DNA of 16,435 bases from Deltaproteobacteria bacterium. Its GTDB lineage: Bacteria; Desulfobacterota; DSM-4660; Desulfatiglandales; Desulfatiglandaceae. Of the stretch, positions 7,079-14,968 are shown in pieces. Within the stretch, counting starts at the first letter, position 1, and each line of letters begins with the position of its first letter. The stretch covers positions 1 to 16,435 of the forward strand of contig JABGPV010000099.1 in the NCBI GenBank assembly GCA_018644785.1. The letters run 5' to 3'. Made by a program: the position numbers and the translations under genes. The notes beneath the pieces are model-generated. The model saw only the letters and a program-made list of their open reading frames with translations, was not told where the DNA came from and made no database searches.

Positions 7079-7549
7079 ATGCGCAAGTTTATACAAAAAA
7101 TGACATTTTCACTAAGCTTTGTGGGGATGTTTTTCCTGATCCCCATGATGCTCCTGACCACCGGAGAAGTGGTGGGCCGGGCCGTCTGGTCCCGGCCCAT
7201 CCCCGGTTCCATGGAATTGTCCAGCTACATGCTGTCCATATTTGTGTTGCTGGGGATTGCTTACACCCACCAGGTGGGAGGGCATGTGCGTGTCACCATG
7301 CTGGTATCGCGAATTCCGGTAAAAGCAGCCCTGGTGTTGCAGGTTCTGACCACGTTACTGAGCCTGTTTATCATCGGGGTCATGGCGTGGCAGGGCTGGG
7401 TGGTGGGCATGGAAGAGCGCACGGTTTCCGACATGCTGCGCGTGCCCCAGTTCCCTTTCAGGATGCTGGTGTCGGTGGCCGGATTTTTTCTTTTCCTGGA
7501 ACTGCTGCTTGACCTGGTGGGTTCCATGCAAAAACTAATCAGGAGTTGA
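7079..7549 (+). CDS. dctQ: TRAP transporter small permease, DctQ family
   Basis: The product is 156 residues, normal for DctQ. It is a four-helix inner-membrane protein that partners DctM and helps present the binding protein. Hydrophobic segments lie near residues 8-29, 44-62, 83-103 and 127-149. The family signature GEVVGRAVWSRPIPGSMELS is present after the first helix, and the GIAYTHQVGGHVRVTML block follows the second helix. ATG 7079 has a moderate ribosome binding site (AAGGGA, 7062-7067). The stop TGA 7547-7549 lies 2 nt before the preferred dctM start, so translation of the two is coupled. Confidence -1.
   Translation: MRKFIQKMTFSLSFVGMFFLIPMMLLTTGEVVGRAVWSRPIPGSMELSSYMLSIFVLLGIAYTHQVGGHVRVTMLVSRIPVKAALVLQVLTTLLSLFIIGVMAWQGWVVGMEERTVSDMLRVPQFPFRMLVSVAGFFLFLELLLDLVGSMQKLIRS
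7541..7545 (+). promoter_or_regulatory. Ribosome binding site deciding a GTG start for dctM at 7552
   Basis: AGGAG at 7541-7545 lies inside the dctQ end. It directly abuts the in-frame TTG 7546, which is too close, but is 6 nt from GTG 7552, which is ideal spacing. Confidence -1.
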
Positions 7550-7551
7550 TT

Positions 7552-8859
7552 GTGGATCCCGTAACCGCCGGCATCATCGGCACGGCTTGCGTGTTTCTCC
7601 TGCTTTTCCTCGGGATGCATATCGCTTATGCATTGATGTTTGTGGGATTTGCGGGTGTGGCCTACCTGTCCAGTTTTGAAGCGGCACTCCCCATGGTGTC
7701 CCGAACCGTCTATGAGGTGTCCTCTTATTTCCCTTACACGGTGATTCCCCTTTTCATTGTGATGGGGGGATTTGCGGGAAGTTCGGGCATGACCAAAGAT
7801 TTGTACAACACCTTTGATAAATGGCTGCGCCGGATGCCGGGCGGGCTCGCCGTGGCCACCATCGGTGCCTGTGCCGGCTTTGCCGCGGTTTCCGGGTCAT
7901 CGGTTGCCACGGCAGCCACCATGGGTACCGTGGCCCTGCCCGAAATGGAACGATACAAATACCATCCCCGGCTGGCCACCGGCAGCATTGCGGCAGGGGG
8001 TACGTTGGGGTTTCTCATTCCCCCCAGCATCGGATTCATCGTGTACGGCATGCTCACCGAGCAATCCATTGGAAAGCTGCTGGTGGCAGGCATCATCCCC
8101 GGGCTGCTCCTGGCCCTGGCTTATGTGGGGATTGTGGTGCTTATGGTAAAAATGAATCCGGAGTTGGCGCCGGCCAACCCGGAATCCGTTTCCTGGCGCG
8201 TCAAATTTGCGTCCCTTCTGAAAGTGTGGGAACCGTTGGCGGTGTTTCTGCTGGTCATGGGGGGGATTTACGGCGGGTTTTTCACGCCCACGGAAGCGGG
8301 CGCCATCGGGGCGACGGTGCTGCTTTTGATCGCGCTTTTTAAAAAGAAACTCACCTGGAAAAATCTCGTAGAAGCCCTTCAGGAATCAGTGCGCATCTCG
8401 GTCATGGTGTTGTTTCTCGTGGCCGGCGCCAATGTTTTCAGCTATTTCCTGGCGCTTTCCACCATTCCCATGCAGGTGGCTGAATGGGCCGGATCCCTGG
8501 CGGTTTCCCCCTATGTGATCCATACGGTCATCATCGTCATGTATATGTTTCTGGGTTGTTTTCTGGACGCCATCAGTATGATGGTCCTGACCATGCCGGT
8601 GATTTATCCGGTAATTCTGGCATTGGGGTTCAACCCCATCTGGTTCGGCGTGATCGCTGTATTGATGATGGAAGCGGGACTCATAACCCCGCCCATGGGG
8701 CTGAATATTTTTACGGTGGCCGGTGTGGCAAAGGGGGTCCCGGTGGAAACCATTTTTCGAGGGGTAGCGCCCTTTCTGCTGGCTATATTTGCGGTGGTGG
8801 CGCTGGTTACCGTGTTTCCGGATCTGGCGCTCTTTCTGCCGGATATGATGACGAGATGA
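7552..8859 (+). CDS. dctM: TRAP transporter large permease, DctM family
   Basis: The product is about 435 residues, the usual DctM length, with roughly twelve hydrophobic segments. DctM is the sodium-coupled transport channel of the TRAP system in the inner membrane. Family blocks are clear: FIVMGGFAGSSGMTKDLYN, the CAGFAAVSGSSVATAATMG loop, GGTLGFLIPPSIGFIVYG, FFTPTEAGAIGA, and LITPPMGLNIFTVAGVAKG near the C-terminus. These Gly/Ser/Thr-rich loops form the sodium and substrate sites. With dctP and dctQ it completes a three-gene transporter. The next gene is separated by repeat copy B, so it may belong to another transcript. Family assignment is secure; the substrate is not. Confidence -1.
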   Translation: MDPVTAGIIGTACVFLLLFLGMHIAYALMFVGFAGVAYLSSFEAALPMVSRTVYEVSSYFPYTVIPLFIVMGGFAGSSGMTKDLYNTFDKWLRRMPGGLAVATIGACAGFAAVSGSSVATAATMGTVALPEMERYKYHPRLATGSIAAGGTLGFLIPPSIGFIVYGMLTEQSIGKLLVAGIIPGLLLALAYVGIVVLMVKMNPELAPANPESVSWRVKFASLLKVWEPLAVFLLVMGGIYGGFFTPTEAGAIGATVLLLIALFKKKLTWKNLVEALQESVRISVMVLFLVAGANVFSYFLALSTIPMQVAEWAGSLAVSPYVIHTVIIVMYMFLGCFLDAISMMVLTMPVIYPVILALGFNPIWFGVIAVLMMEAGLITPPMGLNIFTVAGVAKGVPVETIFRGVAPFLLAIFAVVALVTVFPDLALFLPDMMTR

Positions 8860-8880
8860 TAAAAAAAGCTGTTAGCTAAG

Positions 8881-9002
8881 GCGGCAAGCCGCAGTTTAAA
8901 GTTCAAAGTTCAAAGTTTAAAGTTTTAGGTTCTAGGTTTTAGGTTTTTCAGTCAATCAACTTCTTGTATTTTGTGTTAGAAAACCAGGTGATGAGGTACT
9001 AA
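8881..9002. repeat. Dispersed intergenic repeat, copy B
   Basis: The second copy of the element at 5634-5742, in the same orientation. It has the same palindrome GCGGCAAGCCGC (8881-8892), a longer A/T-rich run of AGTTCAAAG and AGGTTCTAGG-like words, and the conserved 60-nt block (8943-9002) ending GGTACTAA. It lies between dctM and the aldehyde dehydrogenase gene. The two copies bracket the TRAP genes as direct repeats about 3.2 kb apart. The ribosome binding site of the next gene begins 5 nt after the repeat ends, so the element forms most of that leader. Confidence -1.
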
Positions 9003-9018
9003 ACTTGAGGAGATATGC

Positions 9019-10503
9019 ATGGCCATGTTAGATGAAGTCCAACAACACTACGGTAAACTGAAATTTCTGATCAATGGGGAGTGGGTGGAATCCAAGTCGA
9101 CCGAGATCCATGAAACCACCAACCCCGCTACGGGAGAGGTGATTGCCGAATTCCCCACCGCTACCCGGGATGAAGCCCTTGCGGCGGTGAAAGCGGCCCA
9201 TGATGCGTTTCAGACCTGGAAAGATGTCCCCATGCGGGAGCGGGCGCGGCTGATGTTCAAGATGCACGCCAAATTTGAGGAGCACTATGAAGACATGTGC
9301 CGCATCCTCACCCAGGATCACGGCCGGACCATCGGCGAATCAAGAGGCTCCGTCAGCCGGGTCATTGAAAACCTGGAGTCGGCGTGCTCCGCCCTGTACG
9401 GTCTGGTCAAACGAAATGAACACCTGGATCAGCTGGCCAACGGCATCGATCAGTACCTGGTGTGGGAGCCCCTGGGCGCCTTTTTGATCATCACCCCGGG
9501 CAACATCCCCATGCACGCCTGGTCGTCCTTTGTGCCCTATGCCCTGGCTGCCGGGTGTACCGTGGTGGTCAGCCCCAGCCGGCAGGATCCCGTGGCCGCG
9601 GAAACCATCTCCCGGGTTGCCCAGGAAGCAGGCTTCCCCCCCGGCGTCATCAATGTGGTCCATGGCGGACGGCAGATCAATCAGGAAATCCTGTCCCAGC
9701 CGGAGATCAAGGGCGTGGGATTCATCGGAAGTAACCGGGCCGGCCACGAACTCTTTGAACTGTGCGGAAAGCTCAGAAAAACGTCTTCCATCAACGGCAA
9801 TGGTAAGAACATGCTGGTAATTATGCCTGACGCAGACCTGGATGAATCGGTGCGGTGGCTTACGCGGGCCTGCTTCGGCATGACGGGCCAGCGTTGCCTG
9901 GGCGTGGACAATGTGGTGGTGGTGGGGGACATCTATGACGAGATTAAAGAGAAATTCGTTGCCGCCGCTCAAAGCATGAAGATGGGTTACGGTCTGGATG
10001 AAAGCACCCAGATGGGACCCTACGCCACCAAGAGCGGGAAAGACAATGTCCTGGAGTGGATCGACCGTTCCCTTTCGGACGGCGCGAAAATGGTTATGGA
10101 TGGGCGATCCGTAACAGTAGACGATTATCCCGACGGTCACTTCCTGGCCCCCACCATCCTTGAAGGTGTGAATGTGGACATGCCCATGGCCAAGGAAGAA
10201 GCCTTTGGGGCGGTGTCCGCCCTCATTCGGGGCGAAAGTCTGGACCAGGCCATTGAATGGATCAACACTCGGACCAACCTGGGCCATTCCGCGGCCATCA
10301 TGACCCAGAGCGGGAAAAATGCTCGGAAAATGATCCGCGAAGCCAATGTGGGCAACGTGGCGGTGAACCTGGGCGTGGCCCAGCCCTATGCCTTTTTCCC
10401 GCTGGGATCCCGTCGGGAGTCCTTTGTGGGAACGGCTAAATCACGCATGGCTTCCATGCGCATGTTCATGGATGAAAAAACCGTGGTAACGCGGTGGGTG
10501 TGA
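9019..10503 (+). CDS. CoA-acylating aldehyde dehydrogenase, methylmalonate-semialdehyde dehydrogenase (MmsA) type
   Basis: The product is 494 residues, typical of the aldehyde dehydrogenase superfamily. The start ATG 9019 follows GAGGAG (9007-9012) at 6 nt. The catalytic Cys293 is in MTGQRCLG. The usual general-base motif ELGGK is replaced by INGNGKN with no Glu, followed by MPDADLDE; this is the pattern of CoA-dependent MmsA enzymes. Two Arg residues that bind the substrate carboxylate in MmsA appear conserved: Arg292 next to the Cys, and Arg114 in GSVSRVIENLE. MmsA converts 2-substituted malonate semialdehydes plus CoA and NAD to acyl-CoA with loss of CO2. Next to an enamidase, whose product is 2-formylglutarate, the likely substrate is that compound, giving glutaryl-CoA (inference). 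An ordinary MmsA role in valine or inositol breakdown is the alternative. Confidence -1.
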   Translation: MAMLDEVQQHYGKLKFLINGEWVESKSTEIHETTNPATGEVIAEFPTATRDEALAAVKAAHDAFQTWKDVPMRERARLMFKMHAKFEEHYEDMCRILTQDHGRTIGESRGSVSRVIENLESACSALYGLVKRNEHLDQLANGIDQYLVWEPLGAFLIITPGNIPMHAWSSFVPYALAAGCTVVVSPSRQDPVAAETISRVAQEAGFPPGVINVVHGGRQINQEILSQPEIKGVGFIGSNRAGHELFELCGKLRKTSSINGNGKNMLVIMPDADLDESVRWLTRACFGMTGQRCLGVDNVVVVGDIYDEIKEKFVAAAQSMKMGYGLDESTQMGPYATKSGKDNVLEWIDRSLSDGAKMVMDGRSVTVDDYPDGHFLAPTILEGVNVDMPMAKEEAFGAVSALIRGESLDQAIEWINTRTNLGHSAAIMTQSGKNARKMIREANVGNVAVNLGVAQPYAFFPLGSRRESFVGTAKSRMASMRMFMDEKTVVTRWV

Positions 10504-10573
10504 AAATTGCGGCGTGTGGATCGGGGAGTGACAACGCCAAACGCTGCTTAACATGTTAAAAAATGGAGGGAAT

Positions 10574-11311
10574 ATGAAAAAGACAAAACGTTGCTTCGGC
10601 TTTTTTCTGGGACTTCTGGTCATTACGCTGTCGCTCTCTTCTGCCCAAGCCTGTGTCGACTGCTCTGCAGTGGGGAAAATCGGTGCTATTGTGGTGGACA
10701 TGCAGGGAGATTTTACCACCCATAAAAAAGGGTCCCTTGCGGTTAACGGAACGGATGAAGCATTTGTGCAAAAGGTTGAAAAAGAGACAGAGGCGTTGGC
10801 GGAGCATGGGTTTGTCATTTTTGGAACCCAGGATTGGCACCCGGCGGACCATGTTTCATTTTTTAACAACCATGACGGAAAAAAACCTTTTGAACTGATA
10901 AAAGTCAATGGAAAACCGCAGGTTTTGTGGCCGCCCCACTGTATTCAGGGAACGGAAAACGCCCGGGTTCTGGTGAACAATAATCTTTTTCTGGCCATTG
11001 TGAAAAAGGGCAAGGATTCTCGCTACGACAGCTATTCCGGCTTTCAGGATGACGGCGGGGCCAAAACGGAAATGAGCAAGATCTTAAAACGTAACGGTAT
11101 TCAGAAGGTGGTGGTATACGGCATTGCCACGGATTACTGTGTTAAAGCCACGGCCATGGACGCGAGAGATGCCGGGTTCAAGGTTATTGTTGTGGAAGAC
11201 CTGTGCAAGGGTGTGTCGCCCGAGACCACCGAGAAAGCCATGGAAGAGATGAAGGCGGCCGGTATTACGGTGCTTAAAACAATGGATCTTAAAAAAATCA
11301 GGGATCTGTAA
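10574..11311 (+). CDS. pncA: Exported nicotinamidase (isochorismatase-like hydrolase)
   Basis: The product is 245 residues. ATG 10574 has GGAGG (10565-10569) 4 nt upstream and begins a signal peptide: MKKTKRC, a hydrophobic core, and a likely cut after SAQA (residue 26). The rest is a nicotinamidase: VVDMQGDF with catalytic Asp42, metal-binding TQDWHPADHVSF (Asp87, His89, His93), WPPHCIQGT, catalytic Lys145 before DSYSGF, and GIATDYCVKATAMDA with nucleophile Cys189. The triad and metal site are complete. The enzyme hydrolyses nicotinamide to nicotinate and ammonia. Housekeeping PncA is cytoplasmic, so a signal peptide is unusual and points to scavenging of external nicotinamide. Cys27 right after the cut raises the possibility of a lipoprotein, but AQAC is a poor lipobox. 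The gene sits directly before the hydroxylase genes. An in-frame ATG at 10553 is the less likely start. Confidence -1.
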   Translation: MKKTKRCFGFFLGLLVITLSLSSAQACVDCSAVGKIGAIVVDMQGDFTTHKKGSLAVNGTDEAFVQKVEKETEALAEHGFVIFGTQDWHPADHVSFFNNHDGKKPFELIKVNGKPQVLWPPHCIQGTENARVLVNNNLFLAIVKKGKDSRYDSYSGFQDDGGAKTEMSKILKRNGIQKVVVYGIATDYCVKATAMDARDAGFKVIVVEDLCKGVSPETTEKAMEEMKAAGITVLKTMDLKKIRDL

Positions 11312-11335
11312 ACCTCCATAAGGAATATCCGCGGT

Positions 11336-11824
11336 ATGAAAACCTATTCTGTGCTTCCCATCCAGTTTACGCTGAATGGTGAAAAAACCAGGCTCGAAGT
11401 GGGTGCCCGTGAATCCGCCCTTTACGTGATTCGGGAACGGTTATCCCTCAAGGGGACCAAAGAAGGGTGCGGCATGGGGGAGTGCGGGGCCTGCACCATT
11501 GTAGTGGACGGAAAAAACGTCAATGCCTGCCTCATGGCGGCACCCCAACTGGACGGTCGGGTCGTCATAACCGTTGAAGGCCTTAGCAGTGAAGAAAGCC
11601 TTCATCCCTTGCAGGAAGCATTTCTGGACCGTCATGGGGTCCAGTGCGGCTTCTGTACCCCCGGACTCCTCATGAGCGCACAAGCGCTCATCCAGGGAAA
11701 CCCCCGGCCCACGCATCAACAGGTGGTGGAGTCCATAAGCGGCAATCTGTGCCGGTGTACGGGATATCAACAGATTGTTGGTGCCATTGAAGACGGAACG
11801 AAGAAAACCGGTGGGGAGGTATAG
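11336..11824 (+). CDS. ndhS: Molybdenum hydroxylase small subunit, 2x[2Fe-2S] (nicotinate dehydrogenase-type)
   Basis: The product is 162 residues, the normal length for the iron-sulfur subunit of xanthine dehydrogenase-family enzymes. The plant-type N-terminal cluster is held by GCGMGECGAC and a later Cys (Cys45, Cys50, Cys53, Cys65). The second cluster is held by CGFC and NLCRC (Cys104, Cys107, Cys139, Cys141). It passes electrons from the molybdenum site to FAD. ATG 11336 follows AAGGA (11320-11324) at 11 nt. It is followed at once by FAD and Mo subunit genes. The specific name nicotinate dehydrogenase rests on the enamidase and nicotinamidase next door. By sequence alone it could belong to any xanthine/aldehyde/aromatic hydroxylase. 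Confidence -1.
   Translation: MKTYSVLPIQFTLNGEKTRLEVGARESALYVIRERLSLKGTKEGCGMGECGACTIVVDGKNVNACLMAAPQLDGRVVITVEGLSSEESLHPLQEAFLDRHGVQCGFCTPGLLMSAQALIQGNPRPTHQQVVESISGNLCRCTGYQQIVGAIEDGTKKTGGEV
11815..11819 (+). promoter_or_regulatory. Ribosome binding site deciding a TTG start at 11829
   Basis: GGAGG, within GGGGAGGT, lies in the last codons of the iron-sulfur subunit gene, 9 nt before TTG 11829. The ATG at 11775 in the same frame would add 18 residues without similarity to the family and lacks a comparable site. Confidence -1.
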
Positions 11825-11828
11825 ACCC

Positions 11829-12692
11829 TTGACCCCGCCGGCCTACGCAAGACCCGAAAACCTGGATGAAGCCCTCCTTTTTCTGAAAAATCATGGTGCC
11901 GATACGTGTCCCCTTGCCGGGGGAACGGACGTGATGGTGGATCTGCGGTCGGGGAAACTGGAAACCCCATACCTGCTGGATATTTCCCGCCTTCCGGACC
12001 TTCAGGGGATCGCGGTTTCAGAAGAAGGCCTGTCCATCGGCGCCGGCGTCACCATCAGCGAGATTTATGCATCCCCCCTGGTAGCGGAACACGCCCCTTC
12101 CCTGATCAAATCGTGCGCCTTTTTCGGCAGCCCTCAGATTCGAAATGTGGCCACCATGGGCGGCAATGTGGGCAACGCTTCTCCTTCAGCGGACACGGCG
12201 CCGTCCCTGCTGGTGCACGGGGCCAAGGCCATACTGGCAAGCGAAAGCGGGAAACGAACCGTGGCGGTGGAGGACCTTTTTGTGGGTCCATACCGAAGCG
12301 GCATCAGACCCCATGAACTGCTTCTCCGCTTTATCCTGGAACCCGCCGGGAGAAGGCTCAGCGATTTTCAGAAAATCGGCCGGCGTAAATCGCTGGCCAT
12401 TTCCCGGATGAGTATGGCCGTGCTGGCGGATCGCGAAAAGGACGGATCTTTTGCTTCTATTCGACTGGCGCTGGGTTCCGGCACCCCGACCCCCATGCGC
12501 ATGGGGAGAGTGGCGTCTTTTCTCGCGGGGAAACACCCGGATCCCCAAACACTTGAAGCGGGAGCCCGGCTGATGGCAGCGGAAATGATCCGTGTTACGG
12601 GCATAAGACCTTCCACGATTTACAAGGAAAAGGCGGTCCAGGGACTGTTTCTGCGGATGCTTGGATCCCTGTTGGAAAGTGATGCCGTATGA
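11829..12692 (+). CDS. ndhF: Molybdenum hydroxylase FAD-binding subunit (nicotinate dehydrogenase-type)
   Basis: The product is about 287 residues, matching FAD (CoxM/NdhF-like) subunits. It begins PPAYARPENLDEALLFL, the usual N-terminus of this family. FAD is bound by AGGTDVM (about residues 30-36) and TMGGNVGNASPSADTAPSLL (from residue 109), both intact. A C-terminal CO-dehydrogenase flavoprotein-like domain follows, with FQKIGRRKSLAISRMSMA and the IRLALGSGTPTP strand. The subunit takes electrons from the iron-sulfur subunit and passes them to NAD(P) or another acceptor. The TTG start lies 5 nt after the previous stop, and the stop overlaps the next start as ATGA, so the three subunits are translationally coupled. 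Confidence -1.
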   Translation: MTPPAYARPENLDEALLFLKNHGADTCPLAGGTDVMVDLRSGKLETPYLLDISRLPDLQGIAVSEEGLSIGAGVTISEIYASPLVAEHAPSLIKSCAFFGSPQIRNVATMGGNVGNASPSADTAPSLLVHGAKAILASESGKRTVAVEDLFVGPYRSGIRPHELLLRFILEPAGRRLSDFQKIGRRKSLAISRMSMAVLADREKDGSFASIRLALGSGTPTPMRMGRVASFLAGKHPDPQTLEAGARLMAAEMIRVTGIRPSTIYKEKAVQGLFLRMLGSLLESDAV

Positions 12693-14968
12693 AAAGCAAT
12701 GATTCAATCGGTAAAAGTATTCCCAGAATCGGCGCCATTGAGCGACTGCTGGGAAAACCCGTCTTCAGCGCGGACAAGGAACTGGATCACCCCCTGGTGC
12801 TGAAAGTGCTGCCCAGCGACCGGGATCACGCCCGTATTGTAAAGGTGGATACGGCGGATGCCGTCCGGCTCAAAGGGGTTGTGAGGATTTTTACGGCTGA
12901 AGACATTCCGGGAAAAAATATCACCGGCATTATTAACAAAGACCGGCCGCTCTTAGCGGAAGATAAGGTGCGTTCCAGGGGAGATGCGGTGGCCCTGGTG
13001 GCTGCGGAAAACAGTCATGTGGCAGAAAAAGCCGTGAGCAGAATTCGCATCACATACGAAGATATGCCATCAGTCCATGATCCGGAAGAAGCCCTGGAAC
13101 CGGATGCCCCGAAAGTACACGATAAGGGAAACCTGCTCTTTACCCGAAAAATCAAAAAAGGGGACCCGGAAAAGGCCTTTGAACAATGCGCCGTGGTGGT
13201 GGAAAAAACCTACCGGACCTCTTTTCTGGAGCATACCTATCTGGAACCGGATGCGGGCGCAGGCTACGTGGCACCGGACGGAAGACTGGTGATTCTCGCA
13301 TCTACCCAGAACCCCCATTACGATCACAGCGAGGTGGTTTCCCTGCTGGACGTGGCTTCAGAGCAGGTCCGCATTATTCAGGCGGCCACGGGCGGGGGGT
13401 TCGGGTCAAAACTGGACCTCAATGTGCAGGGGTTTATCGGTCTGGCCCTGTATCATCTCAAAAAACCGGTGACGTGTATCTTCACCCGGGAAGAAAGCTA
13501 CCGCATGACCGCCAAGCGTCACCCCCTCAAAATGGTCTTTAAAACCGGAGCGGACAAAAACGGTCGTCTCATGGCCATGACCGCGAAAATAATCTGTGAC
13601 ACAGGGGCCTATGGCTCCTACGGACTGGCCGTGGCATCCCGGGCCCCGGTGCATGCCACCGGTCCCTATGAAATGGATCATGTGGATGTGGAAGCCTTGT
13701 GTGTATACACGAACAATCCTTTTGCCGGGGCCATGCGGGGGTTTGGCGTTCCCCAGGCCGCTTTTGCCCATGAATCCCAGATGGATCTTCTGGCGGAAGC
13801 CCTCCATATGGACCCCCTTGAAATCCGGCGGGTCAACGCCCTGAAAGCCGGATCCCGGACCGCCACCCGCCAGACGCTGCAAGAGAGCGTGGGAATCGGT
13901 CAATGTCTCGACGCGGTCGGGCCCCACTATGAAAAAGCCATGAAAGACTGGGTTCATGGGGAAACGGATCTTTCCAAACAGCGGGGCGTGGGTGTGGGCG
14001 CCATGTGGTACGGCATCGGCAACACGGGGGTGCAGAATCCTTCCACGGCCCACATGGAGATGGATACGGAAGGTCGCATTACCCTCTATACCGGTTGTGC
14101 GGATATCGGCCAGGGATCCACCACGGTGTTGAGCCAGATTGCGGCCCAGGTGCTGGGGATTTCCCCGGAAGACCTTCAAACGGTGGTGGGGGATACGGCC
14201 CGGACTTCCAATGCGGGCGCGACCTCCGCCAGTCGCCAGACCTATATTTCGGGAAACGCCGTGAGGGATGCCGCGGAAAAGCTGGCGGAAGTGCTTTTGA
14301 CCGAAGGAGTGGATCTGCTGAAAAAGCCGAAAGCGGATCTGGTCCTGGCAGGCGGATATGTGGCGGAGCAAAGGAACCCGAAGCACAGGGTATCCTTTTC
14401 AAAAATTGCGGCCCGGGCAACAAAGCGGGGCATCCCCCTTCGTTGGCAGGGATATTTTGATCCGCCCACCGTTCCCCTGGACCCGGAAACCGGCAAAGGG
14501 GCTCCCTATGCCACCTACGCCTATGCGTGCCACGTGGCTCTGGTGACGGTGGACGTCCTCACCGGGGAAGTGACCGTTGATAAAGTCATCGCAGCCCATG
14601 ATGTGGGTCACGCCATTCATCCTGAGTCGGTGGTGGGCCAGATCTGTGGCGGCGTAGCCATGGGGGTGGGTTTCGCTGTGATGGAAGAGTACGATCCGTC
14701 AAAAACCGAATCCATGAAGGACTATTACATCCCCACTTCCAGCGACATGCCGAAGGTGGTTCCCATTATTATTGAATCCCCTGAGCCCACCGGGCCTTTC
14801 GGCGCCAAAGGCGTGGGGGAACCGGCGCTCATCCCCACGGCGCCGGCCATCATCAACGGTATTACCAATGCCCTCGGCGCGCGCATTTATCACCTGCCCG
14901 CCAACCTGGAACGGGTTCTGGGCGCCAGCATTCAATCCGGAAATTTCAGCCTGAAGGAGGGTGCCTAA
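12689..14968 (+). CDS. Molybdenum hydroxylase catalytic (Mo) subunit, single-chain, nicotinate dehydrogenase-type
   Basis: The product is 759 residues, the full length of a one-piece large subunit of the xanthine dehydrogenase family. Molybdopterin-contact motifs are in order: ATGGGFGSK (from about residue 233), AMRGFGVPQ, GCADIGQGSTTVLSQIAAQ, SNAGATSASRQT, and GAKGVGEPALIPTAPAI with the catalytic Glu711. The enzyme hydroxylates a carbon next to a ring nitrogen using water. With an enamidase next to it, the likely reaction is nicotinate to 6-hydroxynicotinate. In Eubacterium barkeri the corresponding subunit is split into two chains (NdhL and NdhM); here it is fused. Purine or other heteroaromatic hydroxylation is the alternative. 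The Se ligand reported for the E. barkeri enzyme cannot be judged from sequence. No molybdopterin maturation genes are in the window. Confidence -1.
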   Translation: MKSNDSIGKSIPRIGAIERLLGKPVFSADKELDHPLVLKVLPSDRDHARIVKVDTADAVRLKGVVRIFTAEDIPGKNITGIINKDRPLLAEDKVRSRGDAVALVAAENSHVAEKAVSRIRITYEDMPSVHDPEEALEPDAPKVHDKGNLLFTRKIKKGDPEKAFEQCAVVVEKTYRTSFLEHTYLEPDAGAGYVAPDGRLVILASTQNPHYDHSEVVSLLDVASEQVRIIQAATGGGFGSKLDLNVQGFIGLALYHLKKPVTCIFTREESYRMTAKRHPLKMVFKTGADKNGRLMAMTAKIICDTGAYGSYGLAVASRAPVHATGPYEMDHVDVEALCVYTNNPFAGAMRGFGVPQAAFAHESQMDLLAEALHMDPLEIRRVNALKAGSRTATRQTLQESVGIGQCLDAVGPHYEKAMKDWVHGETDLSKQRGVGVGAMWYGIGNTGVQNPSTAHMEMDTEGRITLYTGCADIGQGSTTVLSQIAAQVLGISPEDLQTVVGDTARTSNAGATSASRQTYISGNAVRDAAEKLAEVLLTEGVDLLKKPKADLVLAGGYVAEQRNPKHRVSFSKIAARATKRGIPLRWQGYFDPPTVPLDPETGKGAPYATYAYACHVALVTVDVLTGEVTVDKVIAAHDVGHAIHPESVVGQICGGVAMGVGFAVMEEYDPSKTESMKDYYIPTSSDMPKVVPIIIESPEPTGPFGAKGVGEPALIPTAPAIINGITNALGARIYHLPANLERVLGASIQSGNFSLKEGA

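Noticed and set aside
9340..10287. Long open frame on the minus strand (315 codons)
   Set aside because: It is antisense to the aldehyde dehydrogenase gene, with composition typical of a shadow frame and no motif.
13406..14386. Long open frame on the minus strand (326 codons)
   Set aside because: It lies entirely inside the Mo-subunit gene, whose cofactor motifs are intact. It is His/Gly/Arg-rich with no recognisable motif, a by-product of codon bias on the + strand.
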